The position numbers and the translations under genes are program-made. A DNA stretch of 6,589 nucleotides from Gammaproteobacteria bacterium (GTDB taxonomy: Bacteria > Pseudomonadota > Gammaproteobacteria > Tenderiales > Tenderiaceae), in the NCBI GenBank assembly GCA_024276775.1, contig JAJRWO010000118.1, positions 1 to 6,589 on the forward strand, read 5' to 3'. This document shows positions 1 through 4,695 of this stretch, piece after piece. Within the stretch, counting starts at the first letter, position 1. Every line of letters starts with the position of its first letter. The notes beneath the pieces are model-generated. The model did not search any database and was not told where the DNA came from. It saw only the letters and a list, made by a program, of their open reading frames with translations.

Positions 1-51
1 CAACCCGTAGAAAAAATAGTACATGCCATTGTTGAGGATATAACATCATGA
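1..51 (+). CDS. C-terminal end of an unidentified upstream gene (5' truncated by the window)
   Basis: Reading from base 1 in frame 1 gives 16 residues, QPVEKIVHAIVEDITS, followed by TGA at 49-51. That stop overlaps the ATG of the lactonase gene as ATGA (48-51). This arrangement is common for translationally coupled genes in one operon and is the main reason to believe the frame is coding. The visible tail is a short amphipathic stretch with no recognisable motif, so the family cannot be named. From context it could be another sugar-handling enzyme or transporter, but that is only a guess. An equally possible reading is that this short open frame is chance. Confidence 0.55.
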   Translation, partial: QPVEKIVHAIVEDITS

Positions 52-893
52 ATGACGATACCCAAGTTTTATTATCCGGCCTTGCTTTTCCCGAAGCGCC
101 GCGTTGGCGCAATAACCGTTTATGGTTTACCGATCAACATGCAGGTAAAATCATGACGGTTAACCTGGCAGGAGAAACCCAGTGTGTATTCACGATGGAC
201 AATTTGCCAGGCGGTTTAGGCTGGTTGCCTGACGGGACATTACTGGTGGTTAGCATGAACCAGAGAATGGTTTATCGGTTACAAAAAAACAAATTAATAT
301 GTCACGCCGATTTATCTGGCATTACCGATTTTTATTGCAATGATATGCTCGTCGATCATCAAGGACGCGCTTACGTTGGCAATTTTGGCTATGATTTACA
401 TCGTGGTGCTGCACCGGTACCGGGCAAACTGGCCATGATTGAGCCAACAGGCCAAGTTCAAGTGGTGGCTGACAAATTGATTTTTGCGAATGGTATGGTG
501 ATGACAGCGGATAAAAAAACACTGATCGTTGCAGAAACATTTGCCTCACAATTGACGGTCTTTGGTATTAATGACGAGGGTTTATTGGATGATGGCCGTG
601 TCTGGGCTGACGTGGGGAATGCGACACCCGATGGTATTTGTCTGGATGCCGAGGGAGCGATTTGGCTAGCAAGCCCAACGACAAAAGAAGTCATTCGTGT
701 CGCATTGGGGGGGGCTATATTAGAAAAAATTCGTCCGATCGGCACTCCTTATGCCTGTATGTTAGGCGGCGCTGACCGGCAAACACTGTTTATTTTATCC
801 TCTGAAACAGACGACCCGGCACAAGCCAAGGTTTTGCAATCCGGTCGTATCGAAATCGTCGAGGTAGGGGTGCCCGGAGAGGGTTTACCTTAA
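48..893 (+). CDS. SMP-30/gluconolactonase/LRE-family lactonase
   Basis: This 281-residue protein is a probable sugar lactonase, a six-bladed beta-propeller that uses a divalent metal to open the ring of aldonolactones. The family's metal ligands can be placed: E16 in FPEAPRW, N148 in FANGM and D195 in TPDGICLD, with N98-D99 in the conserved CNDM segment as substrate-side residues. Propeller-strand repeats such as GWLPDGTLLVV (58-68) and DHQGRAYVGN (103-112) recur along the chain. No signal peptide is visible, so it is probably cytoplasmic. The length is normal for the family. The ATG start is supported by GAGG at 34-37, 10 bases upstream, and by the ATGA overlap with the preceding frame. The glucose-dehydrogenase-like gene that follows suggests glucono-1,5-lactone as substrate; this is inference, because the family also includes other lactonases and esterase-like enzymes. 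A run of eight G (707-714) lies inside the gene, and the frame stays intact across it. Confidence 0.9.
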   Translation: MNDDTQVLLSGLAFPEAPRWRNNRLWFTDQHAGKIMTVNLAGETQCVFTMDNLPGGLGWLPDGTLLVVSMNQRMVYRLQKNKLICHADLSGITDFYCNDMLVDHQGRAYVGNFGYDLHRGAAPVPGKLAMIEPTGQVQVVADKLIFANGMVMTADKKTLIVAETFASQLTVFGINDEGLLDDGRVWADVGNATPDGICLDAEGAIWLASPTTKEVIRVALGGAILEKIRPIGTPYACMLGGADRQTLFILSSETDDPAQAKVLQSGRIEIVEVGVPGEGLP

Positions 894-950
894 TCGCCTC
901 GTTACGATTCAACTGTCATCATAAAAAACATAATAGAAAGGATTTCGAGC

Positions 951-1766
951 ATGTCACAAACAAGCCTAAAAGTATTACAGGGACAGCGTGCATTAGTCAC
1001 AGGAGGCAGCTCGGGGATCGGCGCAGCCATTGCTCACGCTATGGCCATGGCTGGCGCTAAAGTAGCGATCAACTATTTATCCGATAACAGCGCCGCGCAA
1101 AGCCTGGTCAATGAAATTTCAGCCGCCGGTGGGGAAGCACTGGCGATTCAAGCCGATGTCAGTCAAGAATCGTCAGTAGAAGCGATGTTTCAAACCGTCA
1201 TTGAAACTTGGGGCAGTCTCGATATTATGGTCGCTAACGCTGGCATACAGCAGGATGCACCGTTCATGGAGATGACTCTGGAGCAATGGAATAACGTATT
1301 GGCGGTCAATCTTACCGGTCAGTTTCTATGTGCCAGAGCGGCTGTGCGTGAATTTTTGCGCCGAGGTGTGGCGTCTGAACTATCCTGTGCTGCTGGAAAA
1401 ATTATTTGTATGTCCTCCGTGCACGATATTATTCCGTGGGCTGGGCACGTCAATTATGCCGCGTCCAAAGGCGGCCTGTTGATGTTTATGAAAAGTTTGG
1501 CACAAGAAGTTGCCCATCAAAAAATTAGAGTCAATGGTATTTCTCCAGGCGCTATTCGCACACCCATTAACCGTGCTGCGTGGGAAACACCTGAAGCCGA
1601 AGCCGAATTGCTTGAGTTGATCCCTTATAAACGCGTCGGCGATCCGGTCGATATTGGTCGTGCTGCAGTTTGGTTAGCATCCGATGCGTCCGACTATATT
1701 ACAGGCACAACTCTATATGTCGATGGCGGAATGACCCTGTACCCTGGCTTTCGCGAAGGGGGGTAA
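951..1766 (+). CDS. Classical short-chain dehydrogenase, probable glucose 1-dehydrogenase
   Basis: This 271-residue protein is a cytoplasmic NAD(P)-dependent oxidoreductase, probably oxidising beta-D-glucose to glucono-1,5-lactone. The Rossmann motif TGGSSGIG is at 17-24, D69-V70 contacts the adenine ring, NAG is at 96-98, and the catalytic set is N120, S156, Y169 and K173 (YAASK). Segments SSVHDIIPW (155-163), PGAIRTPIN (199-207) and DGGMTLYPGF (258-267) closely match Bacillus glucose dehydrogenases as I remember them; that specific resemblance supports glucose over a generic 3-oxoacyl-ACP reductase. Compared with those enzymes there is an extra loop of about seven residues near 138-149. AAAGGA at 937-942, 8 bases before ATG, fixes the start. 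The gene follows the lactonase by 57 bases with no obvious promoter or terminator between, so one transcript is likely. The end of beta-strand 2 reads NYLSD, lacking the Arg of Bacillus NYRSK, so the NAD versus NADP preference is open. Confidence 0.87.
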   Translation: MSQTSLKVLQGQRALVTGGSSGIGAAIAHAMAMAGAKVAINYLSDNSAAQSLVNEISAAGGEALAIQADVSQESSVEAMFQTVIETWGSLDIMVANAGIQQDAPFMEMTLEQWNNVLAVNLTGQFLCARAAVREFLRRGVASELSCAAGKIICMSSVHDIIPWAGHVNYAASKGGLLMFMKSLAQEVAHQKIRVNGISPGAIRTPINRAAWETPEAEAELLELIPYKRVGDPVDIGRAAVWLASDASDYITGTTLYVDGGMTLYPGFREGG

Positions 1767-1784
1767 CGATAGCAACCTAACCAA

Positions 1785-1907
1785 AATGTAGTGGAAAACA
1801 TTTTCGCTTCCCAGCCATTGACCAACACCACTCGCCACTGCTGATACCATGAGGACGATGATGTCGATTAACTGATGACGCTTGTAACGCTCGATTATTG
1901 GATCTTC
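1785..1907 (-). pseudogene. Remnant of an ISAs1-family transposase N-terminus
   Basis: Reading the minus strand from 1907 gives about 41 codons that begin EDPIIERYKRHQLIDIIV and continue with a hydrophobic stretch, SAVASG and then QW. This fits the N-terminal DDE_Tnp_1-associated domain of ISAs1-like (H-repeat) transposases, whose pattern is DPR, a basic RH-L, I, A-V, G and then W at similar spacing. The match is made from memory, not by search. In frame, TGA and TAA stand directly upstream (1910-1908 and 1913-1911), so there is no start. No catalytic DDE core follows, because the frame runs into the 3' end of the dehydrogenase gene. It is therefore a dead fragment of an insertion sequence, wedged between two convergent operons. 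No terminal inverted repeats or target duplication could be identified. Confidence 0.55.
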
Positions 1908-1958
1908 TCATTAGGTGCTGCTTCGTTGGCAGCGGTGGGATCGACCTTCAAACGTTTT

Positions 1959-3389
1959 TCAAATGTGCAAACTACGTTTTTCCACTGCTAAGGCAGCTTC
2001 GTGTAATGCTTCTGACAGACTTGGGTGGGCATGAATGGTTCGGGCCAGGTCTTCACTGCTGGCTGAAAATTCCATCGCTAACACGGCTTCTGCAATCATT
2101 TCTGATGCGCTTGGGCCGATGATGTGAACGCCAAGAATGGTGTCGTCTTTGGCGTCGGCAATAATCTTCACCATACCGGATATATCGCCCATGGCGCGGG
2201 CGCGGCCATTGGCTAAAAATGGAAAGACACCTTCTTTGAAATCAATACCTGATTTTTTTAATGCCTGTGATGTTTGACCGACCCAGGCAATCTCTGGCCA
2301 GGTATAAATAACCCAGGGGATGGTGGCATAGTTGATGTGACTGGCTTTTCCAACAATATGCTCGGCGACTGCAACACCTTCTTCTGAGGCTTTGTGGGCG
2401 AGCATTGGCCCACGCACGACGTCACCAATGGCGTAGACACCGGGCAAGTTAGTGCGACACATTTCATCGGCAATAATGAAACCACGTTCATTCATTTCCA
2501 GGCCAACGCGGGTGGCATTAAGGCCGTCTGTATTAGGACGGCGACCGGTGGCGACTAACACTTTATCGACCTTTAATTGCGACTCGCCTTGGGCGTCTTC
2601 AATGGTGACCGTGACCTGACGAGCACTTGCTTTAGCGGCAAGTGTTTTGGTACCAAGACGAATATCCAGGCCCTGTGACGTCAGTTCTTTTAAGGCGGCT
2701 GTTGCCAGATGCGTATCGACAGCCGGCAGAAACTCGTCACGCCGAATCAATACTGAGACTTCAGCGCCGAGGCGGCTCCAAACGCTGCCCAACTCAAGCC
2801 CAATCACACCGCCACCAATCACGGCTAAGCGCTTGGGCACTTCGTCAAAATTCAGCGCGCCCGTTGAATCAACAATGCGTTTACCATCAACAGGCAAAGC
2901 GTCAACGGTTGCCGCGACAGACCCCGTGGCAATAATAATATTATCTGCTTCAATGTGTTTGGCTGTGGCCTTTTTTTTAGCTTTGGCGTGAGGGGTAAAT
3001 TCAACCTGGTTGTCTGCTATCAATTTTCCGTGACCCTGTAACCAGGTGATTTTGTGTTTGGCAAACAGTGCTGCCACCCCGCTGGTAAGACTTTGTGTAA
3101 TGTCGTCTTTGCGTGCCAGCATTTGTTTTACATCGAGGCTGATCCCGGTCGTTTTGATGCCATGGCTATCAAATTCATGTTGCAAACGATGATAATGATG
3201 CGAACTATCCAGTAAGGCTTTGGATGGAATACAGCCTACGTTCAGACATGTTCCTCCCAGCGATGGTTTGCCATTGGGATCTAACCAGGCATCGATACAA
3301 GCCGTTTCCAACCCCAGTTGGGCACAGCGAATCGCCGCCACGTATCCGCCCGGGCCACCACCAATGACAACCACATCATAATGATCCAT
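1959..3389 (-). CDS. lpd: Dihydrolipoyl dehydrogenase (E3 of the 2-oxoglutarate dehydrogenase complex)
   Basis: This 476-residue cytoplasmic flavoenzyme reoxidises the dihydrolipoyl arms of E2 and passes the electrons through FAD to NAD. The FAD-binding GGGPGGYVAA is at 10-19. The redox-active disulfide is C48/C53 in GGTCLNVGC. The NAD-binding GGGVIGLELG is at 192-201, ATGRRPN at 280-286 and the second FAD motif IGDV at 321-324. The C-terminal interface has the catalytic H455 and E460 (HPSLSE). The segment before the disulfide (DPNGKPSL, 37-44) is longer than in E. coli Lpd and like Pseudomonas LpdG, which serves 2-oxoglutarate dehydrogenase. GGAG at 3400-3397, 7 bases before ATG, supports the start; the gene follows sucB by 12 bases. 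A Lys/Ala-rich patch (HAKAKKKATAKH, 134-145) sits in the FAD domain. The protein ends SLHI, a few residues shorter than I recall for LpdG. It is probably cotranscribed with sucA and sucB. Confidence 0.96.
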   Translation of the reverse strand: MDHYDVVVIGGGPGGYVAAIRCAQLGLETACIDAWLDPNGKPSLGGTCLNVGCIPSKALLDSSHHYHRLQHEFDSHGIKTTGISLDVKQMLARKDDITQSLTSGVAALFAKHKITWLQGHGKLIADNQVEFTPHAKAKKKATAKHIEADNIIIATGSVAATVDALPVDGKRIVDSTGALNFDEVPKRLAVIGGGVIGLELGSVWSRLGAEVSVLIRRDEFLPAVDTHLATAALKELTSQGLDIRLGTKTLAAKASARQVTVTIEDAQGESQLKVDKVLVATGRRPNTDGLNATRVGLEMNERGFIIADEMCRTNLPGVYAIGDVVRGPMLAHKASEEGVAVAEHIVGKASHINYATIPWVIYTWPEIAWVGQTSQALKKSGIDFKEGVFPFLANGRARAMGDISGMVKIIADAKDDTILGVHIIGPSASEMIAEAVLAMEFSASSEDLARTIHAHPSLSEALHEAALAVEKRSLHI

Positions 3390-3401
3390 ATTGATTCTCC
3401 A

Positions 3402-4625
3402 TTAAACCTGTAGCAGCAAGCGAGTGGGGTCTTCAAGCACGTCTTTGACCTTGACTAAAAATGACACTGCTTCTTTGCCATCAACAATGCGATGGTCATA
3501 AGACATGGCCACGTACATCATCGGCCGGGCAACGATTTCACCATTTTCAACCACTGCACGTTGCTCAATTTTATGCATGCCAAGAATTGCGCTTTGCGGT
3601 GGATTTAAAATCGGCGTCGACATTAAGGAGCCAAAGGTACCACCATTGGTGAGGCTGAATGTGCCACCACTCAAGTCTTCCATAGACAATTTTCCCTCAC
3701 GGGCTTTGCCGGCGTACTCAGCTACGGCCTGCTCCATCTCAGCCAGGCTCATCTGATCGGCGTCACGAATAATCGGCACGACCAAGCCTCGCTCGGTACT
3801 CACGGCCACACCGACATCGAAATAACCGTGGTAGATAATGTCATTACCGTCAACTGACGCATTCACTGCCGGAAATTCTTTCAGTGCTTCACAACAAGCC
3901 TTGATGAAAAATGACATGAAGCCCAGCTTTATTTCATGTTTTGTTTTGAACCGCTCCTGGTATTTGGCACGCAAATCCATCACTGGCTGCATATTGACTT
4001 CATTAAATGTGGTCAACATGGCCGTGGTTTGCTGTGCCTCCAGCAGACGCTCAGCAATTCGGGCACGCAACCGGGTCATCGGAACGCGCTGTTCCGGGCG
4101 TCCCCCCGCCCCTACCTCGGTGGTAGACGGTGCTGTTGGTGCCGCAACAGGCTGACTGGCCTGTTCGATATATTTAAGCACATCCGCTTTGGTCACCCTG
4201 CCATCACGACCCGTCCCATTAATCGCCGCGGAATCGAGTTTGTGTTCAACAATTAATTTACGCACTGCCGGGCTAAAATTCATCGCCACCGCGGGTTGTT
4301 CTTCTACGCTAGCAGGCGCTACTGCATTCTCTTTTTTAACTGCTTCAGCATCGATTTCTGGTTCAGGCGCTTCAGCAGGCTGCTCAACAGAAGAGTAAAC
4401 AATCGCCAACACTTCACCGCTGCCCACCACCACACCGGATTCGTGCTTGATCTCGGTCAACACGCCATCGTGCGGTGCAACCACTTCAAGCATGACCTTA
4501 TCTGTCTCAAGGTCAACCAGGTTTTCGTCTCGTTTGACAAAATCACCCACCTTTTTATGCCACTGGGCCAAGGTTGCGTCGGCGACCGATTCTGACAGTA
4601 CCGGTACTTTGACTTCAATCAGCAT
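3402..4625 (-). CDS. sucB: Dihydrolipoyllysine-residue succinyltransferase (E2 of 2-oxoglutarate dehydrogenase)
   Basis: This 407-residue protein is the core subunit that receives the succinyl group from E1 on its lipoyl arm and transfers it to CoA, forming succinyl-CoA in the TCA cycle. There is one lipoyl domain (about 2-77) with the lipoylated K43 in the motif DLETDKVMLEV. An Ala/Pro/Glu-rich linker (about 80-112) follows, then the peripheral subunit-binding domain (about 116-152, SPAVRKL to ADVLKYI) that holds E1/E3. A second linker (155-178) leads into the acyltransferase domain (about 180-407). The catalytic residues H378 and D382 lie in SYDHRIVDG, and the GTFSLTNGG segment is at 321-329. 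Length and single lipoyl domain match E. coli SucB (about 405 residues) and set it apart from most pyruvate dehydrogenase E2 proteins, which are usually longer. The start ATG has AAGGGAG at 4639-4633, with 7 bases between. It lies downstream of sucA and just upstream of lpd in one operon. Confidence 0.96.
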   Translation of the reverse strand: MLIEVKVPVLSESVADATLAQWHKKVGDFVKRDENLVDLETDKVMLEVVAPHDGVLTEIKHESGVVVGSGEVLAIVYSSVEQPAEAPEPEIDAEAVKKENAVAPASVEEQPAVAMNFSPAVRKLIVEHKLDSAAINGTGRDGRVTKADVLKYIEQASQPVAAPTAPSTTEVGAGGRPEQRVPMTRLRARIAERLLEAQQTTAMLTTFNEVNMQPVMDLRAKYQERFKTKHEIKLGFMSFFIKACCEALKEFPAVNASVDGNDIIYHGYFDVGVAVSTERGLVVPIIRDADQMSLAEMEQAVAEYAGKAREGKLSMEDLSGGTFSLTNGGTFGSLMSTPILNPPQSAILGMHKIEQRAVVENGEIVARPMMYVAMSYDHRIVDGKEAVSFLVKVKDVLEDPTRLLLQV

Positions 4626-4660
4626 TTATTGACTCCCTTCAATCTACATTCATTTTTTGC

Positions 4661-4683
4661 GAGACTAAAAACACGCTAGTCTC
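4661..4683 (-). other. Stem-loop in the sucA-sucB intercistronic gap
   Basis: The 70 bases between the sucA stop and the sucB start contain a perfect 7-bp inverted repeat, GAGACTA (4661-4667) and TAGTCTC (4677-4683), around a 9-base loop. On the minus-strand transcript the hairpin lies about 35 bases upstream of the sucB start codon. It is followed by an A-rich stretch, not a U-run, so it is not an intrinsic terminator for the operon. It might affect mRNA processing, stability or the relative output of E1 and E2. That role is inferred from position only. Confidence 0.4.
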
Positions 4684-4695
4684 ATCATCTTTAAT

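Noticed and set aside
892..950. Separate promoter or terminator between lactonase and dehydrogenase genes
   Set aside because: A CATAAT near 929 has no suitable -35 element, and the AATCG/CGATT stem is only 5 bp. The gap looks like an ordinary intra-operon spacer.
1783..1804. AAAATGT/ACATTTT inverted repeat after the dehydrogenase stop, as a possible terminator
   Set aside because: The 7-bp stem has one G-C pair and an 8-base loop, with only four T within the stem itself. It is too weak to call an intrinsic terminator.
1917..1933. GCTGC/GCAGC hairpin downstream of lpd
   Set aside because: The stem is 5 bp and there is no T-tract on either strand. It is likely chance.
1898..2122. A 74-codon plus-strand open frame over the lpd 3' end
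   Set aside because: It overlaps conserved lpd codons on the other strand, and I saw no ribosome binding site or known motif.
4081..4126. Two small inverted repeats in sucB (GGAAC/GTTCC and CTACC/GGTAG)
   Set aside because: Each has a 5-bp stem in GC-rich code for the flexible linker and the domain start. Nothing shows a role beyond coding.
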